From: Myxococcus fulvus
GTDB lineage: Bacteria; Myxococcota; Myxococcia; Myxococcales; Myxococcaceae
Length of the DNA stretch: 64,000 bases
NCBI RefSeq assembly: GCF_900111765.1
Contig: NZ_FOIB01000016.1
Span: 124,001-188,000, forward strand
Reading direction: 5' to 3'
Of the stretch, positions 43,499-52,019 are shown piece by piece. Within the stretch, counting starts at the first letter, position 1; every line of letters begins with the position of its first letter. The translations under genes were made by a program, and so were the position numbers. Below the pieces are notes generated by a model that saw only the letters and a program-made list of their open reading frames with translations, did not search any database and was not told the origin of the DNA.

Positions 43499-44500
43499 CT
43501 ACAGCGCGTGCTGCTTGAAGAAGTCCCACATCAACGTCGTGGCGTCTGGGCCGGAAGGGTCCGCGAAGGGATAGCGCGAATCCCCTCCGGGCCAGGCGTG
43601 GTCCATGCCGCGGACCTCCAGCTTCTGGCCCACGAGCTCACCGCCGTAGACGTAGTTCTTCACGGTGTAGTCGCGGCCACCGGCGGCGCGGAAGGTCGAG
43701 GTGCTGGTCGGCGTGCCGCGGACGCTGTCGTTGGCCACGCCGTCGTCGCCGTAGTCGCTGGTCTGCAGGAACTGCTTCATCGCCTGCTCGCCGTTGAGCG
43801 GGTTGACGACGCTGTCCTCGGAGCCGTGCATGACCAGCACCGGCACCGTGCGGCGCGGCCGGCCCGAGCAGGTCCACGCGTCCTTGCCACGGTCATCCGG
43901 CGAGTAGATGCTGCCGAAGAGCATGGCGAAGGCGGTGCCGGACACCGTGGTGGCCGCCTTGTACATGGCGCCCGCGCCCACCATGCCCGCGGCGAACACG
44001 TCCGAGTAGCAGGCCATCAGCGTGCCCGTCAGCACGCCGCCCGCGGAGACGCCGCCCACATACACACGGCGCGCGTCGACCGCGTACTGCTGCTTCACCG
44101 CGTCCACCATGCCGACGATGAGCGCCGGCTCGCCCTGGCCGCGCTCCATGTTGGTGCCGAGCATGAAGTTCCAACACTGCGTGGCGTTCACGAACATCGC
44201 CTGGTTCGGATAGAGGACGAGGAAGCCCTCCGCGTCCGCCTTCTCGTTGAGGCGCGTGAGGCCCGCGAACTGGTCCGGGTTCTGGAGACAGCCGTGCAGC
44301 GCCACCAGCAGCGGCCTGGGCGTCCCGGGTTGATACCCGGTGGGCACCCAGAGCTGATAGCCCCGCGCGCCCGAGGAGCCCACGTGGATGCCATGCACCC
44401 ACGAGCCGGCATGAGCCGGGGCTCCCATGCCGAGCGTCACCACCACCGAGAGCAGGAACAGCGACCGCGAGAGTGCGCCACCACGTCGAAGCATCGACAT
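43499..44500 (-). CDS. PHB depolymerase-family esterase, secreted
   Basis: 333 residues; ACAGGAGGCTGGACG stands before the ATG at 44500. A signal peptide (SLFLLSVVVTLGMGAPAHA) is followed by an alpha/beta-hydrolase of the poly(3-hydroxybutyrate) depolymerase/feruloyl esterase family: LLVALHGC oxyanion strand, GGVSAGG nucleophile elbow, MHGSEDSVV acid strand and RGMDHAWPGG histidine. Secreted catalytic domain only, with no binding domain. It could degrade PHB, acetylxylan or other polymer esters. It ends three bases from the convergent MBL gene. Confidence 0.9.
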   Translation of the reverse strand: MSMLRRGGALSRSLFLLSVVVTLGMGAPAHAGSWVHGIHVGSSGARGYQLWVPTGYQPGTPRPLLVALHGCLQNPDQFAGLTRLNEKADAEGFLVLYPNQAMFVNATQCWNFMLGTNMERGQGEPALIVGMVDAVKQQYAVDARRVYVGGVSAGGVLTGTLMACYSDVFAAGMVGAGAMYKAATTVSGTAFAMLFGSIYSPDDRGKDAWTCSGRPRRTVPVLVMHGSEDSVVNPLNGEQAMKQFLQTSDYGDDGVANDSVRGTPTSTSTFRAAGGRDYTVKNYVYGGELVGQKLEVRGMDHAWPGGDSRYPFADPSGPDATTLMWDFFKQHAL

Positions 44501-44528
44501 CGTCCAGCCTCCTGTTTTGGGAGTTCGC

Positions 44529-45356
44529 TCAAGGCCCGGCGCGAACGCCAGGCGCGGCACCGGCACCGGCGCCATCGACTTCGCGGAGGAAGACCTCCAC
44601 CGCGTCACATAGCGCCTCGGGCTGGTCCAGCGGCGCGGCGTGCCCGGAGTCCGCGAGGACCGTCAGACGCGCGTCCGGCAGCAGCTCGACATACGCCTGC
44701 TTCGAGGCCAGCGGCGTGTAGTCGCGCTCGGAGTGCACCACCAGGACCGGGCAGGTGATGTCCCTCAACCGCGACATCACACTCCACCCCACGAGCCCAC
44801 GCGTGGCGCGCAGGTAGGCATCCGGCTCGTTGGCGGAGAACGCGGCGATGGCGCGCTGACGCAGCGACGCCTGCTCCGGCTTGGGGAACAGCTTCGGCGC
44901 CAGCACCTTGGCCAGCCCCGCGGGCCCGAGCAGCCGCAGCAAGGTCAGCCGCAGCGCGAACTCGAACTTGCGACGCACGGTGCGGGCCACCAGCTCCGGC
45001 CCGCTGTTCACGATGACCAGGCTGCGCACCAGGTCCGGCCGGTCCACCGCGAGCTGGAAGCCCATCATCCCGCCCATCGACAGCCCCACCACATGGACCT
45101 TCTTCAGCCCCAGCGCATCGCACAGCGCCGCGATGTCCCGGGCGAACAGCGGCACTCCGTACGTCCCAGGGGGCTTCCCACTCGTCCCATGCCCCCGTGC
45201 ATCTGGCACCAGCAGCCGGTAATTCCCTGACAACCTCGGTGTGACCAGCTCCCAGTCCGCGCCGGAGGAGCCGAGGCCGTGAAGCAGCAAGACCGGAATG
45301 CCGTGCCCAGACTCTTCGTAGTGAAGAGACGAATCAGCGAGCTGAAGCGTGGACAT
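44529..45356 (-). CDS. Alpha/beta-hydrolase
   Basis: 275 residues; CCAGGAGTTCTGG precedes the ATG at 45356. Oxyanion HGLGSSG, nucleophile elbow GLSMGG, acid HSERDYTP and histidine DSGHAAP make a complete triad. The size and cap region (KLFPKPEQASLRQRAIAAFS) suit a cytoplasmic esterase, lactonase or 3-oxoadipate enol-lactonase-like enzyme. It is divergent from a TetR-type regulator with a 16-bp palindrome between them, so it is probably repressed by that protein. The Gly/Ala-rich C-terminal tail (GAGAGAAPG) is unusual. Confidence 0.9.
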   Translation of the reverse strand: MSTLQLADSSLHYEESGHGIPVLLLHGLGSSGADWELVTPRLSGNYRLLVPDARGHGTSGKPPGTYGVPLFARDIAALCDALGLKKVHVVGLSMGGMMGFQLAVDRPDLVRSLVIVNSGPELVARTVRRKFEFALRLTLLRLLGPAGLAKVLAPKLFPKPEQASLRQRAIAAFSANEPDAYLRATRGLVGWSVMSRLRDITCPVLVVHSERDYTPLASKQAYVELLPDARLTVLADSGHAAPLDQPEALCDAVEVFLREVDGAGAGAAPGVRAGP

Positions 45357-45404
45357 CCAGAACTCCTGGCGCGAAATAACAGCAGTTCCCCACACCCTAG
45401 CTGA

Positions 45405-45420
45405 ATGAACGTTCGTTCAT
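45405..45420. promoter_or_regulatory. TetR-type operator palindrome
   Basis: ATGAACG-TT-CGTTCAT is a perfect inverted repeat of 7 bp with a 2-base centre, typical of TetR-family sites. It lies 48 bases before the hydrolase start and 11 bases before the chosen TetR start. The ATG inside it (45405) is therefore unlikely to be the true start. Confidence 0.65.
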
Positions 45421-45431
45421 CAACCACTGAC

Positions 45432-46076
45432 ATGAGCCCACCGACCCGCTCGCGGCTTCGCGCCCATCCGGCGAGCCTTCCGCCCTCCGCTCCGTCGGAC
45501 GGCACCCGTCGTCGAATCCTGGAGACCGCGCTCCAGCTCTTCGCGAACCGCGGCTATCACGACACTTCCATCCGAGACCTGGCCAAGGTGCTGGAGCTGC
45601 AACCGAGTGCGCTGTACGCGCACTTCTCCTCCAAGGAGCACGTGCTCGCGGAGCTGGTGCGCATCGGCCACGAGGCCCACCACGACGCACTGCAGGCCGC
45701 GCTGAAGAGCGCGGGCCCGGAGCCAGCCGAGCAGGTCCGGGCGCTGGTGCGAGCGCACACCCGGACCCACGCCCTGCACCCGCAGCTCGCGGTGGTGGTC
45801 AACGAGGAGCTGTATGCGTTGACGCCGGAGCTGGCCGCGCCCGCGGTGCTGCTGCGGGACAAGTCCGCCGCGCTGCTCGCGGAGGTCATCGAGCGGGGTG
45901 TGGCACAGCGGAGCTTCTCTCCGCCGCATCCGCGCGTCGCGGCGGCGGCCATCTCCGCGATGGGCGTGCGGCTGCCCTACTGGTACGAGCCCGGGAGCGC
46001 GCTCGACGTGGACACGCTCGCGGACCTGCACGCGGAGCTGGCGCTGCGCATGTTGGGAGGCAGTGCGGCGTCGTGA
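45432..46076 (+). CDS. TetR-family transcriptional regulator
   Basis: 214 residues from the ATG at 45432; an ATG at 45405 is in frame but lies within the presumed operator. The N-terminal DNA-binding domain is clear: RRRILETALQLFANRGYHDT, then SIRDLAKVLELQPSALYAHF. The C-terminal ligand domain resembles the KstR/FadR-like group. It probably represses the divergent alpha/beta-hydrolase and itself through the 45405-45420 site. A 10-bp hairpin follows the gene. Confidence 0.9.
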   Translation: MSPPTRSRLRAHPASLPPSAPSDGTRRRILETALQLFANRGYHDTSIRDLAKVLELQPSALYAHFSSKEHVLAELVRIGHEAHHDALQAALKSAGPEPAEQVRALVRAHTRTHALHPQLAVVVNEELYALTPELAAPAVLLRDKSAALLAEVIERGVAQRSFSPPHPRVAAAAISAMGVRLPYWYEPGSALDVDTLADLHAELALRMLGGSAAS

Positions 46077-46676
46077 GGGGAGAGCAGGGGTGTGAGGCCT
46101 GCTCGCGGCCTCCACCCGTGAGCGCGATTCTTCGGGCCGCGCATGCGGAGAAGCCCGCCTGAACGGAGTCAGGCGGGCCGTGATTTCCCTCCGACGCGCG
46201 TGGACGGCACACACCGAGCAGCCCTCGCGCGGAGCCGAGGCCGCGCGGGCAGGACTTCACTCCATTCCGTGCGAATGGCTCACATCGAGCAGACACTGAC
46301 GGAGTCGAGCCCGCTGGGCCCACGTCAATCCAACAGGTGAGAGCCTCGGACTCCCTCTCACGGACGGCGTCGGGTCTACGTACGTCTGACGCTCATCGGG
46401 AGAGCCCCCTCGCGCCGATCAGCCACGGACGGAGTCGAGCAATCCGCTCAGCCATCGCGGATGACACAGACACACCGGGCGAAGTCGATGCGGCACAGAC
46501 AAGACTCGCGCGAATCACTCACATCGAGCGCCCCGCGGTGGAAGCCAGCCCCGCCCCTCAGTCCAGCAGGTGCGGATTGCGCACGACGAGCAGCCCCGCC
46601 TGCACGGTGGCGGCCGACCCAGCCCAGGCAAGACCCGCGCGAATCACTCGGCACCGAGCGAAGCCAGCCCCGCCCC
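46077..46676. repeat. Intergenic degenerate tandem repeats, including a duplicated gene 3' end
   Basis: 600 bp without a credible gene. A 73-bp block at 46541-46613 is repeated at 46660-46732 with one mismatch; the second copy is the last 17 codons, stop and 3' flank of the M56/MltD gene. Older traces follow a period near 120-130 bp: GACGGAGTCGAGC at 46298 and 46428, and CTCACATCGAGC at about 46279 and 46519. The region looks like a tandemly duplicated and decaying 3' end. The TetR terminator lies at 46153-46178. Confidence 0.65.
46153..46178 (+). terminator. Terminator of the TetR gene
   Basis: GCCCGCCTGA-ACGGAG-TCAGGCGGGC: a perfect 10-bp stem with a 6-base loop, 77 bases after the TetR stop, followed by CGTGATTTCC. 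Confidence 0.6.
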
Positions 46677-48284
46677 TCAGTCCAGCAGGTGCGGGTTGCG
46701 CACGACGAGCAGCCCCGCCTGCACGGTGGCGGGATAGTCATTGAGGTGTCCCGCGGTGTTGAGCACCGTCGTGTCACGGCTGCCGCCCTCGCTCAGGGCC
46801 TGGTCCACCTTGCGCTCCCCCTGGTTGTACGCGGCGAGCGCCAGCCGCCAGTCCTGGTAGCGCGCGTGCAGGTCCGACAGCAGCGTCGCCGCGGCCTGCG
46901 TCTCCCGCGCCACGTCGAGCCGCTCGTCCTTCGTCGCGCTCACCTCCAGCCCGTAGCGACGCGCGGTCTCCGGGATGAACATCCACACGCCCGCGCCCCG
47001 CATCCCCGGCGCGAGCGACGGCCGCCCATCCGTCTCCGGCATGTTCGTCACCGCGGACTCCACCACCGCCACCGCGAGCAGTCCCTCGGGCAGCCCCTTC
47101 GCCTTCAGCGTCGACGTCATCGCCGCGCGGTGCGTGCCCAGGTTCTCCAGCGCGCGCTTCATGAAGGCGCGCCCCTTCTCGGTACCGATGAGCTTGTTGA
47201 GGTTCTCCACCACCTTGTCATCCACGACGATGGACACATCTCCCTGGGGCTGACTCGTCCGGGCGAGCGCCTCCACCTCGGCGCGAGTCACCGTGCGGCC
47301 CTTCGCCGCGCCTTGCGCGAGCACGGCCACGGGGAGCAGCAACAGGGACAGCGCGGCGAGCAGCGCGGGGACGGCGTGGGTACGACGGGGACGCGGCTGG
47401 AACAGCATGTGGATTCTCCTCTGCGTGGGGTGGGACATGCCGGTGGCACCGGCGGGAACGGGCTGTGCGCCCGGGAGTCGGAGCGCCGCCTGGAGCAGGC
47501 AGCGCGCATACGCATGGGCCTGGGCCCGACCGCTGGCGACCAGCGCCTCGTCGCACGCCAGCTCCTGCAGCGACGCGAGCCAGCGCGACAACACGTGCAC
47601 CGCCGGGTGCCAGAAGAACAGTCCTGTCAACGACAGCCGGCCCAGCGCCAGGTGCGTGTCGCGCTGACGGTGGTGCTGCAGCTCGTGCAGCACGGTGAGC
47701 CGGAGCGCCTCCGGGTCCTCGAGCAGCGACGGAGGCACCACCACCCACGCGGACGGACGCGAGCCCAAACGAGGGAACCACGCGGAGAACGCGGGCGTCC
47801 CCTCCTCGCCCAGCACCACCGCCACCCGCCGCACCGAGCGCACCCGGGGAAGCCGCTCCAACCGTCGCAGCAGTCCCTGGTGTCGCCAGAGCGCCCGCCC
47901 CACGAAGAGCACCGCGCCCACGAGCCACGCGCCGGACAATCCCATCCACACCCCGATGGGCACCGCGGTCGCCTTCGACGCCGCGGGCGCCGCGCTGCCC
48001 ACCGTGCTCGCCGTCCACACCGCCGACGGGAGCCGCTGCGCCTGCCGCGCCACCGAGCGCTCGAAGTCGAACAGCGGCCCCGCGGGAGAAAGCGCCCGCG
48101 CGCCCATCGCCAGCAGCGGCAGCACGAGCGCGAGCAGCAGCGCCCCTCGCCCCACCTTCAGCGCCTGCCGGGCCGACAGCGCCCACCCCAGCCGCGCGAG
48201 CACCGCCAGCGCGCCCCACGACAGCAGCAGCGCCACCGGCAGCACCAGCGCCACCGCGAGATACAGCGACACCAGCGCGCTCAT
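46677..48284 (-). CDS. M56 (BlaR1/MecR1-type) membrane protease fused to an MltD-like lytic transglycosylase
   Basis: 535 residues. The ATG at 48284 overlaps the BlaI stop by four bases. The N-terminal half has three or four membrane helices and a cytoplasmic M56 metalloprotease domain: HELQH (200-204) binds zinc, with QELACDEA (~240-247) supplying a third ligand. A further hydrophobic segment (~306-323) leads to an exported SLT/MltD-type domain: AVAVVESAV with Glu409 as the predicted catalytic acid, GVWMFIPETARRYGL and LALAAYNQGERKV. In classical BlaR1 the exported domain is a penicillin-binding sensor; here it is a peptidoglycan-cleaving or -binding domain. It may therefore sense or act on the cell wall and inactivate BlaI. 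Confidence 0.9.
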   Translation of the reverse strand: MSALVSLYLAVALVLPVALLLSWGALAVLARLGWALSARQALKVGRGALLLALVLPLLAMGARALSPAGPLFDFERSVARQAQRLPSAVWTASTVGSAAPAASKATAVPIGVWMGLSGAWLVGAVLFVGRALWRHQGLLRRLERLPRVRSVRRVAVVLGEEGTPAFSAWFPRLGSRPSAWVVVPPSLLEDPEALRLTVLHELQHHRQRDTHLALGRLSLTGLFFWHPAVHVLSRWLASLQELACDEALVASGRAQAHAYARCLLQAALRLPGAQPVPAGATGMSHPTQRRIHMLFQPRPRRTHAVPALLAALSLLLLPVAVLAQGAAKGRTVTRAEVEALARTSQPQGDVSIVVDDKVVENLNKLIGTEKGRAFMKRALENLGTHRAAMTSTLKAKGLPEGLLAVAVVESAVTNMPETDGRPSLAPGMRGAGVWMFIPETARRYGLEVSATKDERLDVARETQAAATLLSDLHARYQDWRLALAAYNQGERKVDQALSEGGSRDTTVLNTAGHLNDYPATVQAGLLVVRNPHLLD

Positions 48285-48679
48285 GGCTTGCCCCCCTTCG
48301 CCTTGAGCAGCTTGCGGATCTGCTCCACCTCGTCGGGCGCCAGCGGCACCGCCTCCACCAGCCGCGCCACCAGCGCGGAGGGCGTCCCATCGAACACGGT
48401 GTCCACCAGGTGGCGCAGGCTCTGCGCCTCGTACGTCTCGCGCGGCAGCGTGGCCGAGTACAGATGCCCCCGCCCCTGCTTGCGGCTCTCGACGACACCC
48501 TTCTGCTCCAGGATGCGCAGCACCGTGGACACGGACGTGTACGCCAACGCGCGCTCCGGCGGCAGCGCGGCCAGCACGTCCGCCACGCTCACCTCGCCCT
48601 GCTTCCACACGATGTGCATCAGCTCGAGCTCCACCGGCGTCAACGGCCGGGGCGCCTCGGGCTCGGGTTGTCTGGCCAT
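48281..48679 (-). CDS. blaI: BlaI/MecI-type transcriptional repressor
   Basis: 132 residues; CGGAGGACCTCC precedes the ATG. The winged helix (LTPVELELMHIVWKQGEVSV, TSVSTVLRILEQKGVVE) and helical dimerisation part (TVFDGTPSALVARLVEAV) are standard for the family. It represses its own operon until cleaved or released through the coupled M56 protein. Two ACTAAGNNCTTAGT palindromes lie directly upstream. The symbol reflects the family, not proven control of a beta-lactamase; none is seen in the window. Confidence 0.93.
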   Translation of the reverse strand: MARQPEPEAPRPLTPVELELMHIVWKQGEVSVADVLAALPPERALAYTSVSTVLRILEQKGVVESRKQGRGHLYSATLPRETYEAQSLRHLVDTVFDGTPSALVARLVEAVPLAPDEVEQIRKLLKAKGGKP

Positions 48680-48704
48680 GGAGGTCCTCCGTGGCCAGCA
48701 AACT

Positions 48705-48741
48705 ACTAAGACCTTAGTTCTTCGTCAACTAAGCCCTTAGT
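48705..48741. promoter_or_regulatory. Two BlaI operators
   Basis: ACTAAG-AC-CTTAGT (48705-48718) and ACTAAG-CC-CTTAGT (48728-48741) are perfect palindromes, 23 bp apart centre to centre (about two helical turns), upstream of blaI (48679). The second overlaps the TAA stop of the emfourin gene (48737-48739). Family sites in staphylococci are similar in layout (paired TACA/TGTA dyads) but differ in sequence. They stand out by AT content. Confidence 0.8.
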
Positions 48742-49075
48742 TCGAATCCCCACCGCCCCGCCGCTTCCGGGTGGCGCGCTTCACCAGGGACAAGAGCTCC
48801 CGCAGGCGCGGGTCCTCCACGGGCTCCACCAGCTCCACGGTGTGTCGCCGTGCCCCCTCCTCGACGGTGAGGGTGTAGCGACGCCGGTCCGCGCCGGGTG
48901 CGCCCGCGCCGCCCACCACGCGGGGCAGCTCATGGAAGCGCGTGTCGCGCAGGCCCTCCTCCAGCGCCCGGGCCTCCTCGGCGGGGAGCGCGTCCAGCTC
49001 CACGCTCCTCGGACGGGCGAGCCCGGGGAAGGCCGCGAGCCCGCCCTCCTGCGAGAGCGCGATGCGCGTCGACAT
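48737..49075 (-). CDS. Emfourin-type protealysin inhibitor
   Basis: 112 residues, starting three bases after the stop of the M4 protease gene, so co-transcribed. The pattern matches emfourin, the inhibitor that accompanies protealysin-like proteases: RIALSQEGGLAAFPG, the acidic DALPAEEARALEEGLR helix, and GADRRRYTLTVEEGARRHTV strands. It would block the partner protease inside the cell before export. The C-terminal tail is basic (KRATRKRRGGG). The BlaI operators start at its stop codon. Confidence 0.85.
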   Translation of the reverse strand: MSTRIALSQEGGLAAFPGLARPRSVELDALPAEEARALEEGLRDTRFHELPRVVGGAGAPGADRRRYTLTVEEGARRHTVELVEPVEDPRLRELLSLVKRATRKRRGGGDSN

Positions 49076-49078
49076 GGC

Positions 49079-50218
49079 TCAGGCCCCGGCGGACTGCGAG
49101 CCCTGGCCCCACTGCGACACCGACACCCTGTCGCGGGTGACGCGCAGGCCCACCTCCTCCCAGGCCTGCTTCACCGCCTCCTCCACCTCGCCCGCGCCGT
49201 ACAGCCGCGTGGCGGCGATGACGGTGATGCGCGCGAAGTCGGAGAAGTTCGTGTCCGGCAGGATGCGCGGATCTCTCATCGCCTCGTACCAGATGCGCCC
49301 CGCCCGCTCCCACGCCTGGCCGCCCAGCCGCAGCGCCGCCAGCACGAAGGCGCGGTTGGGGATGCCGGAGTTGATGTGCACCCCGCCGTTGTCCTCCCAC
49401 GTGTTGACGTAGTCGCGCATGTGGCCGGGCTGCGGGTCCTTGCCCAGCACGTCATCGTCGAAGGCGGTGCCCGGCTCCTTCATCGAGCGCAGCGCCTTGC
49501 CCTCCACCTCCTCGCCGAGCAGCCCGTCGCCGATGAGCCAGTCGGCCTGGTCCGCCGTCTGGCCGAGCTTCCACTGCTTCACCAGCGAGCCGAACACATC
49601 CGACATGGACTCGTTGAGCGCGCCCGCCTGCCGGAAGTACCACAGCGGCCCCTCGTCCTCCGTCACGCCGTGGGACAGCTCGTGCGCGATGATGTCCAGG
49701 CAGACGGTGAACCGGTTGAACAGCTCGCCGTCGCCATCGCCGAACACCATGCGTCGGCCGTCCCAGAAGGCGTTGTCGTAGTCACGCCCGTAATGGACAT
49801 ACGCCTGCAACGGCATCCCATCCCCGTCGATGGAGTTGCGCGCCAGCACCTCCCAGAAGAAGTCATACGTGGCGCCCAGGCCGTCGTAGGCCTCGTCCGC
49901 GGCGAGGTCCCCGCATGGCGCCTGCCCCTCCGAGCGCACCAGCGTCCCGGGGAAGGCCTCCTCGCCCTTCAAGTCGTAGATGCTCCGCTGCCGCTGGGAC
50001 TCCACCATCATCGCCGGCACCCGGCGGAGCGACGGCGTCGCGGCGGCCAGCCGTCCCCCGGCGAAGCGCAGCGCCCGGAACGTGCTGTCCGTGGCCACCG
50101 TGCGCAGCGCCTTCACGCGCTGCTGGGGCGAGCCGTTCTCCGCGATGGAGCGCAGCAGATACGGCGGCAGGATGCAGTGGATGGAATGAACGTGTCGTCG
50201 TGCTCCGCGCGTCCTCAT
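49079..50218 (-). CDS. Protealysin-like M4 metalloprotease
   Basis: 379 residues; GAGGGGGGACACCG precedes the ATG. No Sec signal; instead a short propeptide with the PPYLL motif (18-22), the mark of the protealysin (PPL) group. Active site HELSH (179-183, zinc ligands and catalytic Glu180), third ligand Glu203 (ALNESMSD), and GGVHINSGIPNRAF with the transition-state His. It is a thermolysin-like endopeptidase, cytoplasmic or exported by an unconventional route. Its inhibitor gene follows. Confidence 0.93.
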   Translation of the reverse strand: MRTRGARRHVHSIHCILPPYLLRSIAENGSPQQRVKALRTVATDSTFRALRFAGGRLAAATPSLRRVPAMMVESQRQRSIYDLKGEEAFPGTLVRSEGQAPCGDLAADEAYDGLGATYDFFWEVLARNSIDGDGMPLQAYVHYGRDYDNAFWDGRRMVFGDGDGELFNRFTVCLDIIAHELSHGVTEDEGPLWYFRQAGALNESMSDVFGSLVKQWKLGQTADQADWLIGDGLLGEEVEGKALRSMKEPGTAFDDDVLGKDPQPGHMRDYVNTWEDNGGVHINSGIPNRAFVLAALRLGGQAWERAGRIWYEAMRDPRILPDTNFSDFARITVIAATRLYGAGEVEEAVKQAWEEVGLRVTRDRVSVSQWGQGSQSAGA

Positions 50219-50398
50219 CGGTGTCCCCCCTCGTAGGCTCTTTCAGCCGTCAAGGTAGGGACACCGTCAGGGCCCCGACGCCCGCGCGACACGGGCTCGC
50301 ACGAGGGGCCGGGGACACACGGGGCGCCACGCAGGGCGCCCGTCAGGAGGGAGTCCCGTGCACCCCTCGGCTTCCCAGGGGGCGCACCCGGACCGCCG

Positions 50399-51988
50399 TC
50401 ACACGCCCAGCGCGTCGCGCAGCTCCGGCAGCCGCTCCGCCTTCACCGCGCCGAACACGAAGCGGTCCGGGCGCAGCACCACCACGTCCGAGCCATGGCG
50501 CGAGAACCAGTCGCCCAGCTTCCCGGTGATGTCCTCCACCGCGGGCACCTCGCCGCCGTGCTCGCCCGACGACTGGACGGCGAGCAGCCGCCCACCCAGG
50601 GCCTCCGCCAGCCCGCGCGCCGCGGCCAGCTGCGCCGAGGGAGCGTTGGCGCGGCACAGCACCGCGAAGTCGTTGCCGATGGCGTCATCCAGCAACACCT
50701 CCTGGCCGGACGGCAGCCGCACCTTGGGCTGGATGAAGTACGTGCCCTCCGCGGACTGCGCGCCCTCGCGCTTGCCCCCCAGGTAGTAGCCCTGCTCGTG
50801 CATCGGCGGCTGCTTGAACTCGAAGCCCTGGATGAAGCGCCGCACCCGGGGGATGCGCTGCAGCGCGCGCATCACCATGTCCCGGGCGCTGGCCACCCAG
50901 CGGTTGCGCGCGAGGAACAGGTGCCCCACGCGCACGCACAGCTTCTGCACCGCCTCCACGTGCGGACGACGCTCCTCCTCGTAGGTGTCCAGCAGCGACG
51001 CCGGCGCCAGCCCCTGCACCACGCGTTGAATCTTCCACGCCAGGTTGGACGCGTCGCGCATGCCCGACACCAGGCCCTGGCCCATGAAGGGCGGCATGGT
51101 GTGCGCCGCGTCACCCAGCAGGAACACGTTGCCGTCGCGCCAGCGCGCCGCGTTGAGGCAGTGGAACGTGTACACCTGCGCGCGCTCCACGTGCACCCGC
51201 GCCGGGTCGATGTAGGGCTCCAGCAGCTTCTTGATGGTCTCCGGGCGCTCCATCTCCTCGCGCGTCTCGCCCGGCATCAGCATGAACTCCCACCGGAACT
51301 GCCCCACCGCGCCCGTGGCGACGAAGGCCGGACGCTTCGGGTCGCACACGAAGCGGCACAGCTCCGGCGCGTCGCCCTCCACCTGCCCGGACACCGCCAG
51401 CCACGGCTCGCCGTACGCCCGGCCCGCCATCTTGATGTTCAGCGCCTTGCGCACCGGGCTGCGCGCCCCGTCGCACGCCAGCAGGAAGCGGCCCCGCACC
51501 GTGCGCGTCTCACCCTTCTCCACCAGGCGGTAGCGCACCGTCACCCCGGCGCCGTCCTGCTCCAAGGACTCCACGCTCGCGCCCAGTTGCAGCGTCACGT
51601 GCGGGAAGCGCTCCAGGCCGCCGCGCAGCACCCCCTCCACCAGCGGCTGGTGGAAGAACCACAGCGGCGAGTACCCGAAGCCGAAGTCCGCCGAGCTGGT
51701 GTGCACCTCCGCGAAGCGCTTGCCCGTCTGGCCAACATATTCGGCGAAATGGTTCTGCCGCATGTCCTTCTGCAGCTCGGCGCCCAGCCCCGTGGACTGG
51801 TAGATGCGCAGCCCCTCGTCGTCGCAGGAGAACGCCCGCGGTTGTCCATGCGGCGCCAGGTCCTGCTCCAACACCAGCGTGCGCACGCCCAGGGAGCCCA
51901 GCAGATTGCTTGTCAGTGCTCCCACGGGACCGCAGCCGCTGATGATGACATCGACCTCCATGTCGGCCTGCTGCTTGTCACAAACCAT
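50399..51988 (-). CDS. FAD-dependent aromatic monooxygenase (MhpA/PheA-like)
   Basis: 529 residues; the start at 51988 follows CACGGGGGTCGCA. The Rossmann FAD motif is VIISGCGPVGAL; the second FAD motif is LLGDAAHTMPPFMGQGL, and the DG motif is FLLACDGARSPVR. The C-terminal thioredoxin-like domain (from about 430) is characteristic of phenol/3-(3-hydroxyphenyl)propionate hydroxylases and polyketide hydroxylases. It hydroxylates an aromatic substrate using NAD(P)H and O2. A SARP-type site lies in its promoter and a SARP gene is divergent, which favours a role in secondary metabolism. Confidence 0.9.
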   Translation of the reverse strand: MVCDKQQADMEVDVIISGCGPVGALTSNLLGSLGVRTLVLEQDLAPHGQPRAFSCDDEGLRIYQSTGLGAELQKDMRQNHFAEYVGQTGKRFAEVHTSSADFGFGYSPLWFFHQPLVEGVLRGGLERFPHVTLQLGASVESLEQDGAGVTVRYRLVEKGETRTVRGRFLLACDGARSPVRKALNIKMAGRAYGEPWLAVSGQVEGDAPELCRFVCDPKRPAFVATGAVGQFRWEFMLMPGETREEMERPETIKKLLEPYIDPARVHVERAQVYTFHCLNAARWRDGNVFLLGDAAHTMPPFMGQGLVSGMRDASNLAWKIQRVVQGLAPASLLDTYEEERRPHVEAVQKLCVRVGHLFLARNRWVASARDMVMRALQRIPRVRRFIQGFEFKQPPMHEQGYYLGGKREGAQSAEGTYFIQPKVRLPSGQEVLLDDAIGNDFAVLCRANAPSAQLAAARGLAEALGGRLLAVQSSGEHGGEVPAVEDITGKLGDWFSRHGSDVVVLRPDRFVFGAVKAERLPELRDALGV

Positions 51989-52019
51989 TGCGACCCCCGT
52001 GGTTCACCAGTCTGGCTTG

